A stretch of DNA of 64,000 nucleotides from Chitinophagaceae bacterium DXS (GTDB taxonomy: Bacteria; Bacteroidota; Bacteroidia; Chitinophagales; Chitinophagaceae): NCBI GenBank assembly GCA_030345135.1, contig CP128386.1, positions 6,555,623 through 6,619,622 of the forward strand, written 5' to 3'. A program made the translations under genes and the position numbers. This document shows, piece after piece, positions 56,278-64,000 of this stretch; positions within the stretch are counted from its first letter, which is position 1; each line of letters opens with the position of its first letter. Under the pieces are notes generated by a model. It saw nothing but the letters and a program-made list of their open reading frames with translations. It made no database searches and had not been told where the DNA came from.

Positions 56278-56945
56278 GTGAATAGTGAATGGTCAATGGT
56301 GAAGGTTCGAGCTGGCTAAGTAAATGTAAAGTCATTTAAGTGCAATTATTATCGCAGGCAAAATTCTTATGTGCTCTTATATGCCTTATATGGTTTAAAA
56401 AACTTCGCTTCGGTCAGCTTTAGGCTTTGGGCTTTAAGCTTTACGCTTTACGCTTTGCCAGTTGTTTACAAAGAAACGTTGGCGCAGGCCAACACCTTAC
56501 TTCTATACAACTAGTGAATAGTGAATGGTCAATGGTGAAGGTCCGAGCTGGCTAAGTAAATGTAAAGTCATTTAGGTGCGATTATTATCGCAGGCAAAAT
56601 TCTTATGTGCTCTTATATGCCTAATATGGTTTAAAAAACTTCGCTTCGGTCAGCTTTGGGCTTTAAGCTTTACGCTTTACGCTTTGCCAGTTGTTTACAA
56701 AGAAACGTCGGCGAAGCCGACACCTTACTTCTATACAGCTAGTGAATAGTGAACGGTCAATGGTGAAGGTTCGAGCTGGTTAAGAAAATGCAGTGTCGTT
56801 TAAGTGTTATTATTATCCTGAGAAAAGGTCTTATATTTTCTTATATGCCTTATATGGTTTAAAAAAACTCGCTTCGGTCAGCTTGGGGCTTTAAGCTTTA
56901 TCAGTTGTTTACCAGGAAACGTTGGAGCGGCCGACACTTTACTTA
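56278..56945. repeat. Three tandem copies of a ~230-bp composite heptamer element
   Basis: Units begin at 56278, 56514 and 56742 with four heptamers each (GTGAATA, GTGAATG or GTGAACG, GTCAATG, GTGAAGG). Each continues through CTTATATGCCTTATATGGTT-like sequence and TTCGCTTCGGTCAGC into (A/G/C)GCTTT(A/G) heptamers (six at 56416-56457, five at 56652-56686, partial near 56884-56903). Each unit ends with an AAACGTTGG...CCAACACC-type segment. A fourth, single copy lies at 41351-41525. The gap 56205-57018 holds no gene. Confidence 0.88.
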
Positions 56946-57018
56946 TATGAGCTGAACTCCGGGTTTGGCATTAAGCTTTCTGCATTAGTTCCTAACTTTA
57001 TGTATAATCTTTTGACAA

Positions 57019-58704
57019 ATGGAAGATTTACAAAAGATATTACGCTTCTTTTTATTATCATTTATACTGCTTTCATGCAAAGGCAATCATTCCTCGCCAA
57101 CCAAAGAAACTATCAGCCAGCTCAATTTAAAAAGGGGCAATGTTATTTCCTGCGGTCAATCTGACGGGCAATTCGGTACGGTTGATTTTGACATGACTTG
57201 CAATGCGTCAACAAAGAAAGATTTTAACCTGGCTATTGAATTGTTACACTCTTTCGAATACGATGAGGCAGAAAAAGTTTTTGCCAAAGTGATTGATCAA
57301 TCGCCGGATTGTGCAATGGCTTACTGGGGTGTGGCTATGAGTAACTTCCATCCGCTATGGAATCCGCCGACGGAAGCAGAACTTCAAAAAGGGGCCAAAG
57401 CAATAGCCATTGCCAACAGCATACGAGCAAAAAGCGACAGGGAAAGTGGTTACATAAATGCTATAGGGTTATTTTATAAAGATTGGGATAAAAAAGATCA
57501 TCAAACACGATGCGTTGACTTTGAAAAGGCCATGGAACAATTGCATAGAAAATATCCCGATGATAATGAGGCCGCCATTTTCTACGCGCTTGCTTTAGAT
57601 GCATCGGCAAGTCCCACCGATAAAACGTACGCGAATCAGAAAAAAGCGGGCGATATATTGAATGCACTTTACCCAAAAGAATTCGAGCATCCCGGTATTA
57701 TTCACTACATTATTCATACATATGATTACCCGGGACTTGCATCGGTTGCTTTACCTGCCGCGAGAAGATATGCGCAGGTCGCGCCTTCATCTGCGCATGC
57801 TTTGCACATGCCGTCACACATCTTTACGAGGCTGGGTTTTTGGGATGAAGACATTCATTCAAACCTTCAATCCGTGGCTGCTGCACAATGTTATGCGAAG
57901 CAGGCCGGTATTTCCGGGCATTGGGATGAAGAACTGCATGGTTTGGATTATGTTGTATATGCTTACCTGCAAAAAGGCAATAACAAACTTGCACAGGAAC
58001 AGGTGAAATATGTAAGCAGCATTAAGTCTGTTTATCCTGTCAATTTTAAAATTGCCTATGCCTTTGCCGCTATTCCTGCACGTTATGTGTTGGAGAATAA
58101 AGACTGGAAAGGAGCTGCAGCATTGCAGCTTCCGCAGGCAAACTTCTCATGGAGTGTATTTCCGTGGCAGGAAGCTATTGTTCATTTTGCCAGGTTGTTG
58201 GGCGCAGCACATACCGGCGATTTTAATGTAGCAGACACTGAGTTAGCGAAGCTTAATCAGCTTAAGGATACACTAAATAAGCTAAAGGACAGCTACAAAG
58301 AAAAAGAAGTTGCCATACAAATAAAAGCAGGAGAGGCCTGGCTGCAATTTGAGCGGGGCAATCAAGAAAATGCGCTGAATCAAATGCAACTTGCAGCAGC
58401 CATGGAAGACAGTATTGAAAAACATCCGGTAACGCCGGGCGAAGTGTTGCCGGCAAGAGAATTGCAGGGGGATATGCTGATGGAAGCAAAACAATATAAA
58501 AACGCATTGGCTGCATATGAAGCAGTCCTGGTAAAAAGTCCCAATCGGTTTAATAGTCTTTACAGTGCAGGCATCGCTGCAGAAAAACTTGGTGATAAGC
58601 AAAAAGCGGTTTCCAACTTCAAACAGTTGCTGACGATTGCCGATACTGCGAATTCTAACAGGCCTGAAATTGGTATTGCACGATCTTTTTTTAAGAAGGA
58701 TTAG
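57019..58704 (+). CDS. TPR-repeat lipoprotein
   Basis: A 561-residue exported lipoprotein (SFILLSC20KG). The body is made of helical pairs typical of tetratricopeptide repeats, including SFEYDEAEKVFAKVIDQSPDCAMAYWGVAMS early and QYKNALAAYEAVLVKSPNRFNSLYSAGIAAEKLGDKQKAVSNFKQLL at the end. A central stretch contains LHMPSHIFTRLGFWDEDIHSNLQSV. Probably a binding scaffold at the cell envelope. Its gene precedes an NTF2-like exported protein by 40 bp. Confidence 0.85.
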   Translation: MEDLQKILRFFLLSFILLSCKGNHSSPTKETISQLNLKRGNVISCGQSDGQFGTVDFDMTCNASTKKDFNLAIELLHSFEYDEAEKVFAKVIDQSPDCAMAYWGVAMSNFHPLWNPPTEAELQKGAKAIAIANSIRAKSDRESGYINAIGLFYKDWDKKDHQTRCVDFEKAMEQLHRKYPDDNEAAIFYALALDASASPTDKTYANQKKAGDILNALYPKEFEHPGIIHYIIHTYDYPGLASVALPAARRYAQVAPSSAHALHMPSHIFTRLGFWDEDIHSNLQSVAAAQCYAKQAGISGHWDEELHGLDYVVYAYLQKGNNKLAQEQVKYVSSIKSVYPVNFKIAYAFAAIPARYVLENKDWKGAAALQLPQANFSWSVFPWQEAIVHFARLLGAAHTGDFNVADTELAKLNQLKDTLNKLKDSYKEKEVAIQIKAGEAWLQFERGNQENALNQMQLAAAMEDSIEKHPVTPGEVLPARELQGDMLMEAKQYKNALAAYEAVLVKSPNRFNSLYSAGIAAEKLGDKQKAVSNFKQLLTIADTANSNRPEIGIARSFFKKD

Positions 58705-58744
58705 AGCATTTTTTCAAATTTTAAATATCAAAAAACTCTTTTGC

Positions 58745-59197
58745 ATGATGAACCTAAAAAAAACACTGCTTCTGCTTCTTATTTTATTTTCCTGTTCAAA
58801 GATGTACGCTCAGTCAACATCTCCAGGCCTATATGAAACAGTAGTAAAATTAGACAGCACTTTCTTTCACGCCTATAATAACTGCGACCTGGCAACGCAG
58901 GAACAATTCTATTCTGACAGCATTGAATTTTTTCATGACAAGAGCGGTCTGGAAACTTCCAGGAAGAAAATCTTAGCCTCTACCCAAAAATATATTTGTG
59001 GCAAGGTGACCAGGGAGTTAGTGAAAGGCAGCATTGAAGTTTCTCCAATACCTGGTTACGGAGCCGTAGAGCTGGGGCAACATATGTTTCATAATAACCA
59101 GGAAAAAAATGATACTCCCCATGCCAGCAAGTTTGTTATTATATGGCGGAATAACAACGACAAATGGACCATTGCCAAAGTTATTAGTTTGCATTGA
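58745..59197 (+). CDS. Exported NTF2/DUF4440-like protein
   Basis: A 150-residue protein with a signal peptide (LLLLLILFSCSKMYAQ). The cone-shaped NTF2-like fold is suggested by LDSTFFHAYNNCDLATQEQFYSDSIEFFHDKSGL and the final FVIIWRNNNDKWTIAKVISLH. The ATG at 58745 (or 58748) was chosen because it starts the signal peptide; the frame stays open upstream but overlaps the TPR gene. Function unknown. Confidence 0.8.
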   Translation: MMNLKKTLLLLLILFSCSKMYAQSTSPGLYETVVKLDSTFFHAYNNCDLATQEQFYSDSIEFFHDKSGLETSRKKILASTQKYICGKVTRELVKGSIEVSPIPGYGAVELGQHMFHNNQEKNDTPHASKFVIIWRNNNDKWTIAKVISLH

Positions 59198-59261
59198 TTG
59201 ATGGAATTTTCGGCAAACAAGTGTCAATAATTTTTACCTTGTATAAATATAAATCATAACC

Positions 59262-60581
59262 ATGCGCTGTAATAAAATATTTCTGTCGTTAGTAGCTGTT
59301 TTATTTGTTGCAGAATGCTTTTCGCAAGCCCTGGATAACGGAAAATTGAATGAGTATGTTAAGCTAATGAAAGCTAATGACAGATTTATGGGAACCGTAT
59401 TGGTGTACCAGCATGGTAAAAAAGTCTACTCCAACGGCCTGGGGTTTTCTAACATTGAATCGGGAGCGAAGTCTGACGACCAAACTATGTACCGGATTGG
59501 TTCTATTTCCAAGACAATTACAGCCACTCTGATACTAAAAGCCATAGAGGAAGGAAAAATTAATTTTTCGGATAAAATAGCGACTTTCTTTCCTTCAATT
59601 GAACATGCGGATCAAATTACAATAAATCAATTGCTCAATCACCATAGCGGTATTCATAATTTTACGGGTGGCAACTTTCTAAGCTGGAACGCTCAGCCGA
59701 AAAACAGGCACGATTTGGTTGACAGTATTGCCAAAGGCGGAAATGATTTTCCTCCCGGCAGCAAAGCAGCCTACAGCAACTCTAATTATGTACTGCTATC
59801 CTTTATTCTTGAAGATATTTATCATCAATCGTATGGTGAAATTTTAAATGATAAGATCATCAAACCATTTCATCTGAAACATTTTCAATTTGGTGACAAG
59901 CTGATCGACCCAAAAAACAAAACCCTTTCTTATTATTTCGAGGCGGGGTGGAACGTTTTTACAGAAACAGATCTCTCCATTCCCATGGGCGCTGGTGCCA
60001 TTTTATCTTCTGGCGAAGATTTGGCTAAAGTGTTGGATGCAATATTTCATAGTAAAATTATATCCAGGGAAATGCTTGATAAAATGGAAGCGCAATCAGA
60101 TGGGTTTGGGTTGGGTCTTTTTGAAAAAAATATTCTTGAAAAAAATGCTTACACGCATGACGGAGCAATTGATGGTTTCAATTCGTATTTCTATTATTTT
60201 CCACAGGATGAAACAATTTATGTGCTGCTTTCCAATGCAGAAAATTACAATTTAGAAACGGTGAATAACTCAATGCTCTCAATCATTTTTAATAAGCCAG
60301 TCAATCTGCCTAAAATTGACCGATATGCCGTTACGGCCGGTGAGCTGCAGCAATATTTGGGTACCTATAAAAGCCAAACCAGCCCTTTAATCATTGATAT
60401 TTCAAGTAAGAATAATTTTTTATTGGCTCAACCGCGCGGGCAAAGGATTTATACTATGGAAGCCACGGACAAGAATAAATTTCTTCATGTAAAAACAGAA
60501 GTTACACTGGAGTTTATTCCATCAGCAAGCCAAATGGTAATGAAACAGGGGCCGCAAACCATAGTTTTCACAAAACAATAG
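59262..60581 (+). CDS. Serine hydrolase of the beta-lactamase class C family
   Basis: A 439-residue exported enzyme of the penicillin-binding/esterase EstB/AmpC-like group. The catalytic motif is S81-I-S-K84 (RIGSISKTITA), the second motif Y171-S-N173 (AYSNSNYVLLS), and a late HDGAIDGFNS stands in for the third HxG motif. A short C-terminal domain (about 350-439) resembles DUF3471-like tails. The role could be esterase, peptidase or D-aminopeptidase; resistance is not implied. Confidence 0.88.
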   Translation: MRCNKIFLSLVAVLFVAECFSQALDNGKLNEYVKLMKANDRFMGTVLVYQHGKKVYSNGLGFSNIESGAKSDDQTMYRIGSISKTITATLILKAIEEGKINFSDKIATFFPSIEHADQITINQLLNHHSGIHNFTGGNFLSWNAQPKNRHDLVDSIAKGGNDFPPGSKAAYSNSNYVLLSFILEDIYHQSYGEILNDKIIKPFHLKHFQFGDKLIDPKNKTLSYYFEAGWNVFTETDLSIPMGAGAILSSGEDLAKVLDAIFHSKIISREMLDKMEAQSDGFGLGLFEKNILEKNAYTHDGAIDGFNSYFYYFPQDETIYVLLSNAENYNLETVNNSMLSIIFNKPVNLPKIDRYAVTAGELQQYLGTYKSQTSPLIIDISSKNNFLLAQPRGQRIYTMEATDKNKFLHVKTEVTLEFIPSASQMVMKQGPQTIVFTKQ

Positions 60582-60685
60582 TTTATTAGTGTCTGTGTAG
60601 GATAGCAATATTTTGCCCGATTTTAGAAGACATACATCATGTTATAATAATCGTAATTTTAACTTCATCATCAATTCCTTCTTTT

Positions 60686-61165
60686 ATGTCCCCTGAACAG
60701 CAATCAGAAAATAGCCCGGGAAAAATCCGGATACAATACTTGCAGTTTAAAGATATTGAGGACGATATTAAGCCACCACCACCAAATTTGGTTTCAAAAT
60801 TTAAAACGTTGCAGGATTGGCTGCTTGACATTTGTAATTCGAACAAGCCAAAGAAATCGATTATTAAATTTAAGTTTGAGCTTTTTGAATCAGCGAATGA
60901 CTACACAATAGTTTTAGCAGGAGTAAATACATATGATGAAGGCAAAAACCGTTCGGTGACCCGCATTGAATATAGGCCGAGAAACATGTATTTCAAATTG
61001 CAGGAAACATATTATGTAGGCCTGGATCGGCAACAATTGTTGGATAAGCTGACGGCTGAATTGAAGGACTTTTCAAACACAGAAAAATTCAGGAACTCAT
61101 TTTTTACAAAAGCAAGGATTGTGGTTTTTGAAACGAATGGACAGACTGTTTGGTCGGCACAATAA
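60686..61165 (+). CDS. Conserved-looking protein of unknown function upstream of TM-STING
   Basis: A 159-residue soluble protein with no signal or membrane segment. Visible parts are a Pro-rich turn (DDIKPPPPNLVSK), a beta pair (KSIIKFKFELFESANDYTIVLAGV), then RIEYRPRNMYFKLQETYYVGLDRQQLLDKLTAELKDF and a final strand ARIVVFETNGQTVWS. I do not recognise the family. There is no nucleotidyltransferase GS-DxD motif, so it is not a CD-NTase. The STING-like gene starts 53 bp downstream on the same strand, so cotranscription is likely. Confidence 0.7.
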   Translation: MSPEQQSENSPGKIRIQYLQFKDIEDDIKPPPPNLVSKFKTLQDWLLDICNSNKPKKSIIKFKFELFESANDYTIVLAGVNTYDEGKNRSVTRIEYRPRNMYFKLQETYYVGLDRQQLLDKLTAELKDFSNTEKFRNSFFTKARIVVFETNGQTVWSAQ

Positions 61166-61218
61166 TGTTATTCGCAGAAGATAGAAAATAACTTACAATA
61201 AGTACCTAAATCATAAGC

Positions 61219-62187
61219 ATGAAATACGCTGACAAAGTTGTATTGATCGCAGCAATAAACACGATCCTGGTGGCTGCTATACCTTACTTCGCTGTATTTT
61301 TTAAGCTGAGCGACGATGCCAAAACACGAACGGAGCAACTTGTCTATCTTTCTGCAATTGTAGTTATTTCTGTTCTTACACTTTTTATAAGTAGAAAAGC
61401 TACCAGGAACAAGGCCAGAATTGAAGGCTTTGCCTGGGGATACTTCTATAATTTTATTTATGAATTGTCGGAATTAATTATTGAAGAGGATGCAAATATT
61501 CAATTGGGATCAAAAAGATTAAAGACTGCTGCATCAGAAAAAAAGGAAGTTAGTGAAGTTGATTTACAACTGGAGTATTCAACGGAGCAAATTAGAATGC
61601 TGATCATCGTCCCAAGAGACTTATACGCGGATTACAGGCTTGCGGAATTGATCTCTAATATTTTTGAAGATGTAATTATTACACCATCAAAAAACACTGT
61701 TTTTCCCATCAGGAAGAAAGTAATGAAAGGGTTGGAGATAAATAAAGGGGGAAGGAAGTCTCTGTTATTGATTGACACGCCACCCACAACAATGCGCGCC
61801 ATGAAATTGTATCAGGAAAGCTGTTGCAATGTAAATCATAATGATGCATTTGACGACCTGGACAAAAAATCCAAAACGCAGTTTCAAAAGGTTGTGAATG
61901 ATTGCCGGAATTTTGCACCCATCTTTAAAGAAGCCTTGGAATATATAATTTCCTCATTGTCGGCAGGAATGAAAAAGCAACCTTATAAAGAATTGATCAA
62001 CATGATTACCATTGATCAATTAATCCGGAACATCATTAATGAAGATGAATATAGAGTTCTGAAACTCATTGGCGACAATATCGGTGAAAAGAATAAGAAT
62101 GAAAAGCAAAAAGTAATTGAAAAGATAAACAGCCGGAAGCAACATTTAATTGACAGAATAGAAGAAGTTGCAATCGTCCCGCTATAG
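61219..62187 (+). CDS. Probable TM-STING (bacterial STING with two N-terminal membrane helices)
   Basis: A 322-residue protein with membrane helices at about 7-28 and 41-58 and a soluble domain at about 66-245. Three segments match STING landmarks in order: GFAWGYFYNF (70-79; compare human GLAWSYY), RMLIIVPRD (126-134; compare RLYILLPLD) and DTPPTTMRAMKLYQ (186-199; compare ATPLQTLFAMSQYS). The helix with NDCRNFAPIFKEALEYII fits the late STING helix. Known family members bind cyclic dinucleotides and act in CBASS defence. About 75 helical residues of unknown role follow (250-322). No CD-NTase gene is visible nearby. This was recognised by eye, without a search. Confidence 0.72.
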   Translation: MKYADKVVLIAAINTILVAAIPYFAVFFKLSDDAKTRTEQLVYLSAIVVISVLTLFISRKATRNKARIEGFAWGYFYNFIYELSELIIEEDANIQLGSKRLKTAASEKKEVSEVDLQLEYSTEQIRMLIIVPRDLYADYRLAELISNIFEDVIITPSKNTVFPIRKKVMKGLEINKGGRKSLLLIDTPPTTMRAMKLYQESCCNVNHNDAFDDLDKKSKTQFQKVVNDCRNFAPIFKEALEYIISSLSAGMKKQPYKELINMITIDQLIRNIINEDEYRVLKLIGDNIGEKNKNEKQKVIEKINSRKQHLIDRIEEVAIVPL

Positions 62188-62199
62188 AATGCCATTAAC

Positions 62200-62346
62200 A
62201 ATTAGTTACACGGAGGGCACCGAGAAGACACGGAGCTACACAGAGAAAGCTTTTCAAACTTATGCGCCTTAGCGCTTTCCTTTATTTCTTCGTGCCGTGG
62301 TTAAACTCTTCGTGTTTCTCCCTGTCGCGCTGCCTCCGTGGTTCAA
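62200..62346. repeat. CACGGAG/CACAGAG-type inverted element between convergent genes
   Basis: A left arm (TTACACGGAGGGCACCGAG, then CACGGAGCTACACAGAG) faces a right arm (CTTCGTGTTTCTCCCTGTC, then TGCCTCCGTGG) around a short centre. It fills the gap between the STING-like gene and the minus-strand PLP enzyme and may end transcription from both sides. Confidence 0.7.
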
Positions 62347-62348
62347 AA

Positions 62349-63572
62349 CTAACCCAGTGCTTGTTGCAAATCATTTATAATATCTTCCACACATTCAAGT
62401 CCCACACTCATCCGGATAAGCCCATCTGTAATTCCAGCCTTCTCCCGATCGGCTTTGCTCACACCACTATGAGACATAGAAGCAGGGTGGGATAGAAGCG
62501 TATCCACCGTTCCCAGAGAAACTGCCCGTGTACACAGTTGCAGCCGGTTGATAAAATTAATCGCCGCAGTCATGCCTCCATCCAGTTCAAATGAAAGCAC
62601 AGCGCCGGGGCGGCGCATTTGCTTCTGCGTGATGGCGTAGCCCGGATGAGAAGAAAGGCCATTGTAATGTACTTTCTCCACTTTGGGATGATCCGCTAAA
62701 AAAGCGGCTACCTTTTCCGCATTTTCGCAGTGCTTTTCCATTCGCAAAGGCAGTGTTTTTGCGCCGTTCATCACCAGGAAAGCATCAAATGCGCTGGGGC
62801 AAGCCCCTAACAACTTATAAGCCTGGTAAGCCTGTTGTTTCATCCAGTTTGCATCTTTACCAATCAGCACACCACCAATGGCGTTTCCATGCCCATTCAG
62901 GAATTTTGTGGTTGAATGAAAAACAAAATCAGCCCCAAACCGGAACGGTTGCTGCAGATAAGGAGTGGCGAAAGTATTGTCCACGCTCACTTTAATTCCA
63001 TGTTCCGCAGCAATGGCACAAACAACTTCCAGGTCAATACATGAAAGCAAAGGATTGGCCGGCGTTTCAAGATGGATGAGCTTAACATTCTTTGTCGTTG
63101 CAATAAGTTGTTTCAGCTTATCTGCATCATCAAAATCCGTAGCTATAGCATTAATGCCGAAGTTGGGTAAAAACTGAAAAATCATTTCAAACGTGCCGCC
63201 ATAAACTGATGAGTGGGAGAGAACCGTGTCTCCGGGGCGAAGCACAGACAACAGTAGTGTAGCCAATGCGCCTTGTCCGCTAGCATGTAAACGGGCATGT
63301 AACTGAAGTGGTTTTCCTTTTTCATCAGACAGGCCAAATCCTTCCATCCCGGCCAGCATCTCTTCTGCGGCGCTTAATGTTGGGTTGCCAAAGCGCGAGT
63401 AGACAAACCCCGGTTCTTCTCCTGAAAACCGCGCCGTGCCCTGTTCTGCACTTTCGAAAGTAAATGTGGAAGTCGCAAAAATAGGCATCAGGTGTGCATA
63501 TTCGGGATGACTGTGTCCGTCTCCGTGTAAAGCAAAAGATTGCATTGAATCTGGCGAAGAATATTTTTCCAT
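62349..63572 (-). CDS. PLP-dependent trans-sulfuration enzyme (methionine gamma-lyase / cystathionine gamma-lyase type)
   Basis: A 407-residue Cys/Met-metabolism enzyme. The PLP lysine is K223 in FHSTTKFLNGHGNAIGG, the ring aspartate D198 in SVDNTFATPYLQ, and the phosphate loop is in SGQGALATLLLSVL. YSRFGNPT (58-65) is a family active-site segment. Which reaction it performs (gamma-lyase, gamma-synthase or O-acetylhomoserine sulfhydrylase) cannot be fixed by eye. It lies 105 bp after the transporter on the same strand. Confidence 0.9.
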   Translation of the reverse strand: MEKYSSPDSMQSFALHGDGHSHPEYAHLMPIFATSTFTFESAEQGTARFSGEEPGFVYSRFGNPTLSAAEEMLAGMEGFGLSDEKGKPLQLHARLHASGQGALATLLLSVLRPGDTVLSHSSVYGGTFEMIFQFLPNFGINAIATDFDDADKLKQLIATTKNVKLIHLETPANPLLSCIDLEVVCAIAAEHGIKVSVDNTFATPYLQQPFRFGADFVFHSTTKFLNGHGNAIGGVLIGKDANWMKQQAYQAYKLLGACPSAFDAFLVMNGAKTLPLRMEKHCENAEKVAAFLADHPKVEKVHYNGLSSHPGYAITQKQMRRPGAVLSFELDGGMTAAINFINRLQLCTRAVSLGTVDTLLSHPASMSHSGVSKADREKAGITDGLIRMSVGLECVEDIINDLQQALG

Positions 63573-63677
63573 AGCTATAGTAGTTGCTCGTTTTGAAAAT
63601 GCCCGTATTGTTTTTGCATAAACCCGTGTCCGTTATGCGGGCTATGAAGTTCGTCTTTTGTTCCTTACGATAGCATA

Positions 63678-64000
63678 TTACGCCGGAGATAATTGTTTTG
63701 ATCTCAAGTTGACCATCGTCCTGTTCAGGTAAGGAAATAGCGCGATCAATAGTATTGTCGTCAATAGCAACCAGCACATACGTTCGTAATAGTCCATCGC
63801 AAAATGGAGATGCGTTTGTGTATTAATTGCATTGATCATCAGCTTTGGTGTTCCGGTGTATGCTTCTGTCTTTAGCAAACCACGCGCCGCTAAACGTCCG
63901 GCGCCCATTGCCAGTTGCTTTTTGACTGGAATGTCTGCTGATGTAAGATTCTCCTGGAAAGTATTGTAATGTTTACTCCTGCCATACAATTCGTAATAAT
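63678..64000 (-). CDS. Membrane transporter C-terminus (MFS-like), partial at window edge
   Basis: The frame is open through the right edge (upstream codons read YYELYGRSKHYNTFQ), so only the last ~107 residues are present. They contain a helical segment (AMGAGRLAARGLLKTEAYTGTPKLMINAINTQTHLHFAMDYYERM) and one clear membrane helix (CWLLLTTILLIALFPYLN) before a short basic tail. This resembles the end of a DHA2-type MFS transporter, but the fragment is too short to be sure. Confidence 0.6.
   Translation of the reverse strand, partial: YYELYGRSKHYNTFQENLTSADIPVKKQLAMGAGRLAARGLLKTEAYTGTPKLMINAINTQTHLHFAMDYYERMCWLLLTTILLIALFPYLNRTMVNLRSKQLSPA

Noticed and set aside
60686-61165. The 159-residue protein as the missing CD-NTase
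   Set aside because: There is no GS...DxD nucleotidyltransferase signature and it is less than half the usual length.

Overview
The window looks like chromosomal DNA of a Bacteroidetes bacterium, most likely family Chitinophagaceae. The reasons are a SusC/SusD outer-membrane pair, class II (B12-dependent) ribonucleotide reductase, geranylgeranylglyceryl-phosphate synthase, the MoxR/DUF58/BatA-type membrane operon, DUF4159, DUF885 and DUF4386 proteins, TAnnTTTG-type promoters, moderate GC content and no Shine-Dalgarno pattern. No rRNA, tRNA or CRISPR was seen. The right edge cuts a membrane-transport gene.

Layout. 0.2-4.8 kb: SusC/SusD nutrient-uptake pair. 4.8-6.2 kb: RAYT-type transposase with REP palindromes around and inside it, then a DUF1801 protein. 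6.2-9.5 kb: nrdJ. 10.0-10.8 kb: prenylglyceryl-phosphate synthase. 11.3-14.8 kb: pbp2-rodA elongation pair. 15-20.2 kb: metallo-hydrolase, ECF sigma/anti-sigma/Spy-like cassette, C-terminal transketolase half, DUF3820 and DUF4159 genes. 20.5-27.9 kb: five-gene MoxR operon. 28.4-39.0 kb: DUF885 peptidase, then two paralogous tldD-tldE pairs on the minus strand with a PLP decarboxylase on the plus strand between them. 39.2-41.5 kb: GIY-YIG nuclease and a nine-copy tandem array of a ~190-bp hairpin unit. 41.5-52.4 kb: CPA1 antiporter, sugar dehydrogenase-cytochrome c, SMP-30 lactonase, a secreted laminin-G-like protein, DUF4386 protein and a MacB/FtsX-type permease. 53.9-62.2 kb: plus-strand accessory genes ending in an apparent TM-STING gene. 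62.3-64 kb: PLP trans-sulfuration enzyme and the end of a membrane transporter.

The strongest candidate for a new system is at 60.7-62.2 kb. A 322-residue protein has two N-terminal membrane helices and segments that resemble the cyclic-dinucleotide-binding STING domain. It follows a 159-residue protein of unknown function. No CD-NTase is visible anywhere in the window, although described bacterial STINGs sit in CBASS operons with one.

The second theme is intergenic structure. Almost every intergenic gap carries degenerate tandem heptamers (a few octamers) in several word families, often as inverted pairs and often touching a stop or start codon. There are also REP palindromes, CACAGAG-type hairpins, a 52-bp perfect palindrome and the ~190-bp array. 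These resemble in form the short tandemly repeated repetitive sequences of cyanobacteria and the BIME/REP elements of enterobacteria. All function calls rest on motif recognition by eye; no database search was run.
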